Shown piece after piece: positions 46,640 through 54,552 of a DNA stretch of 64,000 bases. How positions within the stretch are numbered: position 1 is the first letter of the stretch; each line of letters opens with the position of its first letter. The stretch is from JBBDXA01 sp040902585. GTDB taxonomy: Bacteria > Planctomycetota > Phycisphaerae > Phycisphaerales > Phycisphaeraceae. Location: the NCBI GenBank assembly GCA_040902585.1, contig JBBDXA010000132.1, positions 65,807 through 129,806 on the forward strand, read 5' to 3'. Both the position numbers and the translations under genes were made by a program. Below the pieces are notes generated by a model. It was given only the letters and a program-made list of their open reading frames with translations, had not been told where the DNA came from and searched no databases.

Positions 46640-46772
46640 GCGCACCGCCAATCAATCGAATTCGCGGGGCGCGCGAGCCGCGAATCGTTGCCGTTCTCGT
46701 GACTTTCAACATCAGCGCGCACCAACCGCGCCACGCATCGCCCGAAATGTCATGTACCAGCTCGCTCCAACT

Positions 46773-46874
46773 TCACGCCGCCTGGCGGTAGTAATGCTTG
46801 AGCAACCCGCCCAGGCGCATCCGGCAACGGATCGCTCCTTCGTCCGGCGGTGCTGACCAGTTCCCCGTCAACCG
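46773..46874 (-). pseudogene. Remnant of an integrase-core transposase C-terminus
   Basis: The minus strand reads RLTGNWSAPPDEGAIRCRMR, then LGGLLKHYYRQAA and a stop. It matches the C-terminus of the 24.3-kb pseudogene (LTGDWSNAPADGAIQCRMRL, GGLLKHYYRHAA). Nothing upstream of this part remains; it runs into repeat copy 5. Confidence 0.75.
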
Positions 46875-46890
46875 GCCGATTCGGGCCGGT

Positions 46891-47178
46891 GGAGAAAGTC
46901 AAAGTTCGAACCTTGGCAGACAGGCCGCATCGCCAAACCCGTCATCGTGCAAGACATTTCACCTGCCTTGGGCGGGCCTACGTTCGCGCGCGACATCGCG
47001 AAAAGTCGCGCGCCCGCGCGCACTCCCTGAAAAATGAGTTAACAAGGTCAGGCTGCTGATTTACAAGCAGTTACGCGAACGTAGACTAGACCTCGCTGAA
47101 TTGGGGCCAAAACCGGCCTCGAAAACGCGCGCGACTTTTTCTCGCGTTTAACAACTTGACGGGTTTGGAACAGGGAGG
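46891..47178 (+). repeat. Dispersed repeat copy 5 (A-type start, B-type body)
   Basis: It begins with aaagttcgaaccttggcaga and caggccgcatcg, shared with the A copies at 6.1 and 24.8 kb. It then follows the B copies through gcagttacgcgaacgtaga and ggggccaaaaccggcctcga to cgggtttggaacagggagg. This full-length form suggests the original order of the blocks in the family. Confidence 0.85.
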
Positions 47179-47238
47179 GGGTAGGATTGCGGCGCGGGTG
47201 TGCATTAGAATGGGTGAACCAAGTCGGGGTCCCATCGC

Positions 47239-47967
47239 ATGACAACCAGGCAAGGTAATCAGCAATTCGCCACGACGCATTGGAACGTGGTACTCGCGGC
47301 GGGTCGGCCGGGGGCTTCGCGATATCGTGAAGCGCTGGCGTCACTGTGCGGCGCGTACTGGCCGCCGCTTTATGCGTTCCTGCGCCGCAGCGGGCGGACG
47401 GCAGCCGACGCGGAGGACCTGACGCAGGCGTTCTTCGCGCACCTGCTCGATCGCGGCAGTCTCGAAGTGGCGGACCCTCAGCGCGGACGGTTTCGTTCTT
47501 TTCTTCTCACCTGCCTGAAGCATTTCGTCGCCAACGAACATCGAGCCGCCAAGCGTTTGAAGCGCGGCGGAGCGGCTGCGGTGTTGTCCTTGGATTTCAA
47601 AAGTGTTGAGAGCCGGCTTTCGCTGGAGCCTTCACATGAAGTGACGCCCGAGCGCGCTTTTGAAAAAGGCTGGGCGCTGACATTGCTCGACCGCGCGACG
47701 AAGCGCCTGCGCGAAGAGATGACGAAGGCGGGCAAGGCTCGGTTACTGGAGGTGCTGGGGCCGCACCTGTCACGGCCGCAGGAGCGCGGGCAATATGAAG
47801 AGGCGGCGAACCTCTTAGAGATGACCCCCGGCGCGGTGCGCACAGCGGTCTCGCGACTGCGCGAACGGCTGCGACATTTCATTCGTGAGGAAGTGGCCCA
47901 GACGGTGGAAGGCGATGAACAGATCGACGCGGAAATCCGTGACCTGATGGCGGCGCTGGCAAGCTGA
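47239..47967 (+). CDS. ECF sigma factor linked to a Ser/Thr kinase
   Basis: A 242-residue sigma-70-like protein. Region 2 is visible as YWPPLYAFLRRSGRTAADAE and DLTQAFFAHLLDRG; region 4 as YEEAANLLEMTPGAVRTAVS and RLRERLRHFI. Unusually for ECF factors, a long linker (about residues 90-165) separates the two. ECF factors of this kind in planctomycetes are typically encoded next to a eukaryotic-like Ser/Thr kinase, as here (the kinase starts 209 bases downstream), and are thought to be controlled through phosphorylation instead of a classic anti-sigma factor. The ATG at 47239 has only a weak GGGGT upstream. Confidence 0.9.
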   Translation: MTTRQGNQQFATTHWNVVLAAGRPGASRYREALASLCGAYWPPLYAFLRRSGRTAADAEDLTQAFFAHLLDRGSLEVADPQRGRFRSFLLTCLKHFVANEHRAAKRLKRGGAAAVLSLDFKSVESRLSLEPSHEVTPERAFEKGWALTLLDRATKRLREEMTKAGKARLLEVLGPHLSRPQERGQYEEAANLLEMTPGAVRTAVSRLRERLRHFIREEVAQTVEGDEQIDAEIRDLMAALAS

Positions 47968-48042
47968 AGATTTTTCGCGACGACCTGTAACGATGCGCGG
48001 CGGAGGGTGTAGGAAGGGGTGACTTCGGTCCCCTTTCCCCCT

Positions 48043-48131
48043 GGGAGAGGGTCAGGGTGAGGGAAAAAGCGCCCGTGTGCCTGAAGCCGCCGAATGCACC
48101 GGGAGAACAGCCCTCACCCCAGCCCTCTCCC
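48043..48131. repeat. Inverted REP-like sequences before the kinase gene
   Basis: gggagagggtcagggtgagg starting at 48043 is matched in inverse orientation by ccctcaccccagccctctcc starting at 48111. A second G/C palindrome, catccccggtgggggagcgg, follows. Such gene-border palindromes are widespread in high-GC bacteria. The kinase frame runs open across this block, but the true start lies after it. Confidence 0.7.
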
Positions 48132-48176
48132 ATCCCCGGTGGGGGAGCGGGGGCCGGAGTCCTCAGGAGCCTTAAA

Positions 48177-51100
48177 ATGACTGATTCGCCTGACCCCGCC
48201 AAGCCTGACTCGACTGATGCTGCATCGTCGGGCGAACCGCTGTTGCCCGGTGACCCGGCGGAGCTTCTTGGCGTCGGCCTGCCTTCGGAGGATGGCACGC
48301 CCACACTCGACGCCACCGCCAACGCCGCGACCGCTTCGGGGCCGGGCTCGGCGGGCGCTGCTGCCTCGCCGCCGGGCGGATTCGTTCCGCCGACCGTCGA
48401 AGCACTGCGCGGCCTGTTCACGCAGCTTCACATCATCGAACTGCTCGGCCACGGCGGCATGGGTGCGGTCTACAAAGCGAAACAAACCTCGCTCGATCGC
48501 GTCGTCGCCGTGAAAATTCTGCCGCCACAGGTCGGCTCCAGCCCCGGCTTCGCCGAGCGATTCACCCGCGAAGCCAAGGCACTCGCCCGGCTCAACCACG
48601 CGAACATCGTCCACGTTCACGACTTCGGAAAGGTCGCCAGCCCGCAGGGCGATCTCTTTTACATCACGATGGAATACATCGACGGTGCCAACCTGCGCCA
48701 GGCAATGCGTGCAGGCACGATGACACCTTCGCAGGCGCTGGCGATCGTCGCGCAGGTGTGCGAGGCCTTGCAGTTCGCCCATGATGAAGGCGTCGTGCAT
48801 CGCGACATCAAGCCGGAGAACATTCTCATTGACACGAAGGGTCGCGTGAAGATTGCCGACTTCGGACTGGCAAAACTCGCCCAGCTCGAAGGGCAGGAGC
48901 ACGATGACATCGCACTGACGCAGACGCACGCCTACATGGGCACGCCCAGGTACATGGCCCCGGAACAGATCGAAGGCGCGAAGGAAGTCGATCACCGCGC
49001 GGATATCTACTCGCTGGGCGTGGTGTTCTACGAGTTGCTCACGGGTGAGCTTCCGCTGGGGCGATTTGATCCGCCTTCGAAGAAGGTGCAGATCGATGTG
49101 CGATTGGATGAAGTGGTACTGCGGACGCTGGAGAAGGAGCCGGGGCGAAGGTATCAGCAGGCGAGTGAAGTGAATACCGATTTAACCTCGATCGCCGCCG
49201 TCCCTGGTGCGGCAACAGCGGAGGCTTCTCGCGCGGCTCGCGACGAAACAACGCCGCCGACAGCGACGGTACCATTCCGCTCTAAGAGCCGCGGCCCCGC
49301 CGAACTGCTCGTCGCCGCGGCGATCATGACGCTGCTGACCGGCATCGGCATCGTCGCGTGGTGGCTGCTCACTGGTGAGTACGACGCCGCGCGGCCCTAC
49401 AAAGGTCCACCCAAGGGCGCGCTTCAGTGGCACATGATGGCGATCGCCGCGACGCACGGCGGGTACGCGCTGCTCATCGGCGGCGCAGCGTGGCTGATGC
49501 TCAGCCTGCGCGCCCGGCTCGTTTCGCTGTTGATCATCATCCTCGTGGGCCTGCTGCTGCCGGCGATGTTCATCGTCAACGTGCTGCACACGACCGTCAT
49601 CGAGTGGCCGGCGCTGATTCCGTTCTGGCTGGCGATGCCGGTGGCGCTGTGGGCAGTGATCGCGCTGCTGCGACAGGATGTGCGGCAGGATTATGAACAG
49701 GCGGCCGGGTCCCGCAGCAGTGATGACCCACGCCTCAGTCGCCTCGCATTGGTTGCCGCCATCCTGGTGCCGATGATCGCAGTGGGCTGGCCTGCGTGGC
49801 AGGTGGCCTTGCGCAAGTACTTCGACAATATGGCGGGATGGGAAGCGCTGCCGTGGTATTGGAAAGTGTTTGGCGCGATCGGCGTCCTTCTCAGCGTGGC
49901 CGCCCTGTTCACGCCGCTGCTGGGGGCGATCAGTCTCTCGAACATCAAACGCTCCAAGGGCAAACTCTACGGCCTTCGCCTCGCCTTCGCGGACATGATG
50001 TGCTACCCGCTGCTTCTCATTGCCGGTGGCATCACGTTCGGAATTGCGTTTGCATTGCAAGCCCTCTTGGAACCCGCGCCGCCCGCACGAGACGAACTGC
50101 CGAAGGCCGGCGTTGCTTTGTACATCGTTGCCATTCCCGGCGCGATCGTTGCGACCGTCATCTGCTTCTTCATCGCTCGCGCTGCCTGGCGCGCCGTTTC
50201 GCCCGCAGCACCGGCAGAACCACGACACGACTCGAAGCCCGCGGATGATGCCTCCGCCTTCGTCTTCGCCATCATCGCAGTCGTGGTTTTCACCCTCGGC
50301 CTGATCGTGTCCGCAATTCTGCTGGCAGTGAATCAAGGCCCCGCCATCATCACGTTCGGCGGCACCATGCTTCTGGCGGTGGTCTTCGGTCTGCTCGGCA
50401 GGCGTAACCGGATGGGTCGTTACAGCGCCAGCCTCGCGCTGCTATTGGCGCTGGGATTCACTTCGATAATCTGGCTGCGCGTTTCCGCGTCTCAGGCACC
50501 GCAAGGCGGTTCCAGTCAAATGAAGGCGCTAGACAACGCGGTGACGCTTCCGCCCGGGTCGAAGTCAGACACCATCGTCCTTCAAGGCGAAGAACATCTG
50601 AAGTTCACCAAGACTAGTTTCAAACCGGGTGAGCCGGACGAGCCGGTGGAGAAGGTGGTTTACTACAAGACGCCGTTTGAATCGACGCCTTACCTGACGT
50701 ATTCGACAGGCGATGACGATGGCTACAAAGTAGTGAAGGAGACAGCCGTCTCGTTTACATTGCAGCGTGTCGCGCCGCAGCGCGTCCGGACCCGGGTGGA
50801 GCCCAACGGCGAGATATTGCCACAATCCACATCTTCGGCCGCCGCCAATCAACGCCTAACTTTCAACTGGAAAGCGGAGGGCAGGGCGGCCGGGCCAGGT
50901 TCCCAACATCCGCCGACGGTTGATCCGCCGATACCGACGTCGCCCACCGCCACCGTCACTCTCGCCGCGGTCGACTATGACCCGATCGCCATCGGCGTCT
51001 GGACGCCCCTGTTCGACACGCCCGCCAAGCTCGCCGGCACGGGGGCGCGGCTGGATGGCGGCGTCGTGACGGTGGACGATGAATTCATCCTCGACCGCGC

Positions 51101-53342
51101 CCCGGCACCCGTGTCCTGCCGCGACGCCATCATTCGCGCCAAGGTCGACGGCTACGGCTCGCTCTACCTGCGCTGCACCGGTGACAGCTACAACATTGCT
51201 CTGAACGAGAACGGTCTGGGCATCAACAAGTGGAAGGACGGACAGAACCGCACGCTGGCGTTTATGCCGACGTCAGTACTGCCGAAGAAGGAAGGATTTC
51301 GCGAGTTCGCCCTGGCAGTCGTGGGCACGAGACTCGTCGCCTACCTCGACGGCAAGCGGCTGCTCGACGCGATCGACAAGGACATCGCCGCGAGCGGCCA
51401 AGCGGCGATCCACGCCCACATGTCCACCGCGCGATTCAAGGACATCGAGCTGATGTCGCTGGACGGTCACAACGTGACCATTCCACTCGCCGGCCGCGAC
51501 GTGCTCGGCCTGCGCGAAGGCGTGTGGGTCACGCCTGATGATCCGACCAACGCCGGGGTCGATGGGCCGATCCAAAAAAGCACCGTCGTCAGCAAGTGGG
51601 TCCTCGACGGCAAGTTCATGCGCAGCGATGTCTACCCCGAGGGCAAGCTGGCCTACACAGTGCTGGAGACTTACGACGCAAAGACCGGCGACTATCCCGC
51701 GTGGGTGTTTGCCGCCAATGGTGAAGTCATCATGTCGCGCCGCACGTGGGTGCCCAAGTACAACACACTGCACGCCGAGACGGTCAACCCGGACACCGGC
51801 GCGACCGTCACTGTCGAGACGCGCTTCTTCCCCGCCGACGGCAAGCAGAACGGCTTCCTCCAGGTGCGCGACAAGGACGGCAAGCTCCAGCACACCGGCT
51901 TCGTGTACCAGCGCGTGAAGGATGGCATAGAGCCACGGCGGGAAACGCAGGATGTCACCGTGCCGCAGCCGGGTCGCGGCATCTTGCAGATGGAAATCGG
52001 CGAGTGGGAAGAGTCCTTGGTCATGCATCCGACCAGGGAGCAGCCCTTTGAGTACCGCGGCCGCGGCCGCGCGATCAAACGATGGGACATCAGCGGGCGC
52101 TATCACGAAACGCTCGGCGCTAATGAAGGCGGTGATTACGAGAACCTGGAACTGAAGACCTACGACGCGGGCAAGGACGAATACCGAGGCTGGTATTTCG
52201 ATTCCAACGGCGGTTTCCATCACCACGTCGGTCGATGGGATGAGAAAACCCGAACGATCAACTGGGAAGGGATCGACAGCGATGGCAACACGGGCACTTC
52301 TGTCGCTTGGTATATCGACAAGGATCGCCTGCCGTGGAACGCGAACATGAGGAACAAGGACGGCGAGTTGGTTCTGGATATGGAATCCGTCTGTGCCCGC
52401 GCCGGCACGCCCGAGGCCAAGCGGCTCGTGCTCGACCGCCGCGTGGGTGACTGGGAGCAACTCGACCAGGGCAAACCGTTGCAGCGGCTGCGCGCCAGAT
52501 GGGTGCTCGATCGTCGCTTCGTGCTTGGGCAGGTCGTGCACGCCAACAATCGGGAGGAGATGTGGATCGACGGTTACGACGAGCACGCCGGCACGTACCG
52601 GCGCTGGGCATTTAGTTCAGGCGGCACCCGCGAGCGGGACACGGTGAGCTGGGACAGCAAGACGAACACTTTCCGGCACGAGCGGCTCAACCCGTCAGGC
52701 TGGATCGTGAAAGTCGAGGAGAAGTTCCTGGACGCGAATCATTTTGAATGGTCGTCGCTGTACACCAAACCGGGCGAGCCGGCGACCGGCCGCGTCGGCC
52801 CGCTGGCCTTCGAGCGTTGCGTCGATGCTGACGATGCGTTCCCGCAGATGCCGCCCGCCGAGGGGCAAGACCCCAGACCCGCGCTTGTGCGACCGATCGG
52901 GCCGGCCGAACTGAAAATCCTCGACAGCTTCGTCGGCCGGTGGTCCGTGCAGGCGCGCGACAAACTCGCAGGCGACACCGAATGGCAGGACGTGCCCGGC
53001 AGCGCCACGATGAGCTGGGTGCTCGGCGGTCGCTACCTGCTGGATGAGGTGCGAAATGCCGAAGGCGAGCTTACGTTGCTCGGACTGTGGACATGGGACG
53101 CCGATGGCCGTGCCTTCCGCACGTGGTACTTCACCCCCACCGGTGACGCGCTCGAATCCACCGCGCGGTGGGACAAGGAAACGCAATCGTTCATCGGCAG
53201 CGGCAAACTCAGCAGCGGTCACACGATGACCTTAACGCATCGTTTCGATCCGCAGGGCGGCTTCGAGTTCCGCATGGTGACAACCGATCCGCGCGGCAGG
53301 GTGGTCGCGGATGTCGAAGGCCGCAAGACGCAAGTCAAGTAA
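48177..53342 (+). CDS. Membrane Ser/Thr protein kinase with four DUF1579-like modules
   Basis: 1,721 residues. The ATG at 48177 has AGGAG upstream. The frame continues 40 codons further 5' through REP-like DNA, so that part is excluded. The kinase domain spans about residues 85-345: GHGGMGAVYK (91-100), K113, HRD with D210, DFG with D228, and APE at 261-263. A membrane region of about ten hydrophobic spans follows (about 375-780, first span 375-397). Beyond it is a beta-rich LamG-like segment (about 920-1090, RFKDIELMSLDG) and four repeats of about 140 residues of lipocalin-like DUF1579 type (VGDWEQ, VLDRRFVLGQ, WVLGGRYLLDE). It probably senses through the outer modules and signals to the upstream ECF factor. 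Confidence 0.9.
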   Translation: MTDSPDPAKPDSTDAASSGEPLLPGDPAELLGVGLPSEDGTPTLDATANAATASGPGSAGAAASPPGGFVPPTVEALRGLFTQLHIIELLGHGGMGAVYKAKQTSLDRVVAVKILPPQVGSSPGFAERFTREAKALARLNHANIVHVHDFGKVASPQGDLFYITMEYIDGANLRQAMRAGTMTPSQALAIVAQVCEALQFAHDEGVVHRDIKPENILIDTKGRVKIADFGLAKLAQLEGQEHDDIALTQTHAYMGTPRYMAPEQIEGAKEVDHRADIYSLGVVFYELLTGELPLGRFDPPSKKVQIDVRLDEVVLRTLEKEPGRRYQQASEVNTDLTSIAAVPGAATAEASRAARDETTPPTATVPFRSKSRGPAELLVAAAIMTLLTGIGIVAWWLLTGEYDAARPYKGPPKGALQWHMMAIAATHGGYALLIGGAAWLMLSLRARLVSLLIIILVGLLLPAMFIVNVLHTTVIEWPALIPFWLAMPVALWAVIALLRQDVRQDYEQAAGSRSSDDPRLSRLALVAAILVPMIAVGWPAWQVALRKYFDNMAGWEALPWYWKVFGAIGVLLSVAALFTPLLGAISLSNIKRSKGKLYGLRLAFADMMCYPLLLIAGGITFGIAFALQALLEPAPPARDELPKAGVALYIVAIPGAIVATVICFFIARAAWRAVSPAAPAEPRHDSKPADDASAFVFAIIAVVVFTLGLIVSAILLAVNQGPAIITFGGTMLLAVVFGLLGRRNRMGRYSASLALLLALGFTSIIWLRVSASQAPQGGSSQMKALDNAVTLPPGSKSDTIVLQGEEHLKFTKTSFKPGEPDEPVEKVVYYKTPFESTPYLTYSTGDDDGYKVVKETAVSFTLQRVAPQRVRTRVEPNGEILPQSTSSAAANQRLTFNWKAEGRAAGPGSQHPPTVDPPIPTSPTATVTLAAVDYDPIAIGVWTPLFDTPAKLAGTGARLDGGVVTVDDEFILDRAPAPVSCRDAIIRAKVDGYGSLYLRCTGDSYNIALNENGLGINKWKDGQNRTLAFMPTSVLPKKEGFREFALAVVGTRLVAYLDGKRLLDAIDKDIAASGQAAIHAHMSTARFKDIELMSLDGHNVTIPLAGRDVLGLREGVWVTPDDPTNAGVDGPIQKSTVVSKWVLDGKFMRSDVYPEGKLAYTVLETYDAKTGDYPAWVFAANGEVIMSRRTWVPKYNTLHAETVNPDTGATVTVETRFFPADGKQNGFLQVRDKDGKLQHTGFVYQRVKDGIEPRRETQDVTVPQPGRGILQMEIGEWEESLVMHPTREQPFEYRGRGRAIKRWDISGRYHETLGANEGGDYENLELKTYDAGKDEYRGWYFDSNGGFHHHVGRWDEKTRTINWEGIDSDGNTGTSVAWYIDKDRLPWNANMRNKDGELVLDMESVCARAGTPEAKRLVLDRRVGDWEQLDQGKPLQRLRARWVLDRRFVLGQVVHANNREEMWIDGYDEHAGTYRRWAFSSGGTRERDTVSWDSKTNTFRHERLNPSGWIVKVEEKFLDANHFEWSSLYTKPGEPATGRVGPLAFERCVDADDAFPQMPPAEGQDPRPALVRPIGPAELKILDSFVGRWSVQARDKLAGDTEWQDVPGSATMSWVLGGRYLLDEVRNAEGELTLLGLWTWDADGRAFRTWYFTPTGDALESTARWDKETQSFIGSGKLSSGHTMTLTHRFDPQGGFEFRMVTTDPRGRVVADVEGRKTQVK

Positions 53343-53385
53343 CACGAATCCCGCACGACATTGATCTTCATCGAAAGGCCTCATC

Positions 53386-53457
53386 ATGTTCCGGTACACC
53401 GCACTCGTGATTGCCGTGATCGCGATCGCGTCGCCCCTGGTCAATGGAATGTTCACT
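53386..53457 (+). pseudogene. Truncated start of a secreted protein
   Basis: After the kinase stop, an ATG with AAAGG upstream begins MFRYTALVIAVIAIASPLVN, then GMFTE, a good signal peptide. After about 24 codons the plus-strand frame turns into the antisense of a membrane-protein remnant, so the gene is cut off. It was probably a secreted partner encoded after the kinase. Confidence 0.5.
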
Positions 53458-53679
53458 GAGCGATGTGAACGATGTGTTGCTCGTCAGCAGCGAGTGAACA
53501 GGCGATACGCTGCCGAAGCCGTGGTACCAGACGAGCACGAGCAGCGCATGCAACAGGCCGAGCATGAACGTAATCACGCCCAGGTGCCTGCGATTGAACA
53601 GCAGCGGAAGAAGACGTTTATCGAGCCTGGCGAGCGGTCCGATGCAGAGCACGATGTGCAACAGCGGGTACCTTCGTCA
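53410..53679 (-). pseudogene. Fragment of a ferric-reductase-like membrane protein
   Basis: The minus strand reads RRYPLLHIVLCIGPLARLDK, then LLPLLFNRRHLGVITFML, GLLHALLVLVWYHGFG and SLLTSN. These phrases, as I recall, belong to the membrane part of ferric-reductase-like or Rieske-associated heme proteins, with the His of GLLHA as a possible heme ligand. There is no start codon, a stop lies just upstream, and the match ends after about 50 residues. It is a fragment with both ends missing. Confidence 0.5.
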
Positions 53680-53844
53680 CGACTCTGCGACGAATTGAAA
53701 CTCGTTCGACTTGGGGAGCACCAGGAAATGGGCGTAAACCACCACCAGCACGGCGATGCCGCGCGCGCCGTCGAGTTGGGGCATGTAGCCCTGGCCGAGG
53801 GCGGGTTCTGCGCGGGGAACTTCACTCGATGACGGCATGGTCAT
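53677..53844 (-). pseudogene. Truncated acyltransferase-3-like protein
   Basis: An ATG at 53844, 14 bases after the pilin-like stop, begins a 55-residue frame containing YMPQLDGARGIAVLVVVYAH. This is the characteristic first helix of acyltransferase-3 (OafA-type) membrane proteins, which normally run to 350 residues or more. The frame stops at FQFVAES and the sequence passes directly into the ferric-reductase-like fragment. It follows the GT, ABC and pilin-like genes on the same strand and was probably the fourth gene of that operon before truncation. Confidence 0.65.
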
Positions 53845-53858
53845 TGGCGGGGGCAGAT

Positions 53859-54542
53859 TCAGCGGGGGTCCCAATGCTTCGATTCATTTATCGGCAACTC
53901 GACGCCGACTTCCGCCTGGCCGGCGTGTCCGTCTACGAATAGCGCGTTGGCGCGGTCATTGTGGCGCAGTCCGACGCGGCCATGCCCGTCTATATCGACT
54001 CCATCGCCCGGGCGCGAGACGTAGGTCCAACGGTTCGCAGTGACGGCAACATGATCGATGAAGACGATCGTCGTCGTCGAGCGACGCACGGCAGAAGTGC
54101 GCATGCCCTTGTTCCCGAAACCATTCCACTGGCTGTGAGGATAGTCGGGGCCCGGTTCCAGCAGGTATTGCCAGTTGTAGCCGTAGCTGGACGTGTTGTT
54201 GGACCATGGGATGAAGGCAACTTCCGATGGACACGCCCACATCTCGCTGTTCCAGGGCACGCGACCGACGTCGTTGAAGAGGGCGGTCAGGTCGCCGACG
54301 CCGACGTTGTTGTGCGGAAGTCGCCCTTCTTTATCCGACGCAATGCCCGCGACCACCACGCCCAGTTGCTTCAGGTTGCTCTGGCATCGCGCGAGGCGAG
54401 CGGCTTCGCGGGCGCGGCCCAGCGCGGGCAGGAGAATGCCGATGAGCATGGCAATGATCGAGATCACCACGAGTAACTCAATCAGCGTGAACGCTTCGTC
54501 GCGCTGACGCTTATGGGGGATGTGATCGCTGCTTGTTTTCAT
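53859..54542 (-). CDS. Prepilin-like secreted protein with H-x9-DG-type end
   Basis: A 227-residue protein. The ATG at 54542 lies ten bases after the stop of the ABC transporter gene. The N-terminus has the prepilin signal RDEAFTLIELLVVISIIAML, with cleavage expected before FTLIE, then ALGRAREAARLARCQSNLKQ. The C-terminal RHNDRANALFVDGHAG is the conserved end of the planctomycete pseudopilin-like family. Being in an operon with a glycosyltransferase and an exporter suggests a part in cell-surface or extracellular polymer assembly, but this is inference. Confidence 0.85.
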   Translation of the reverse strand: MKTSSDHIPHKRQRDEAFTLIELLVVISIIAMLIGILLPALGRAREAARLARCQSNLKQLGVVVAGIASDKEGRLPHNNVGVGDLTALFNDVGRVPWNSEMWACPSEVAFIPWSNNTSSYGYNWQYLLEPGPDYPHSQWNGFGNKGMRTSAVRRSTTTIVFIDHVAVTANRWTYVSRPGDGVDIDGHGRVGLRHNDRANALFVDGHAGQAEVGVELPINESKHWDPR

Positions 54543-54552
54543 GACGATTGCT

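Noticed and set aside
53386..53832. A 148-codon plus-strand gene
   Set aside because: Only the first about 24 codons look like a protein start; the rest is the antisense of the membrane-protein and acyltransferase fragments.
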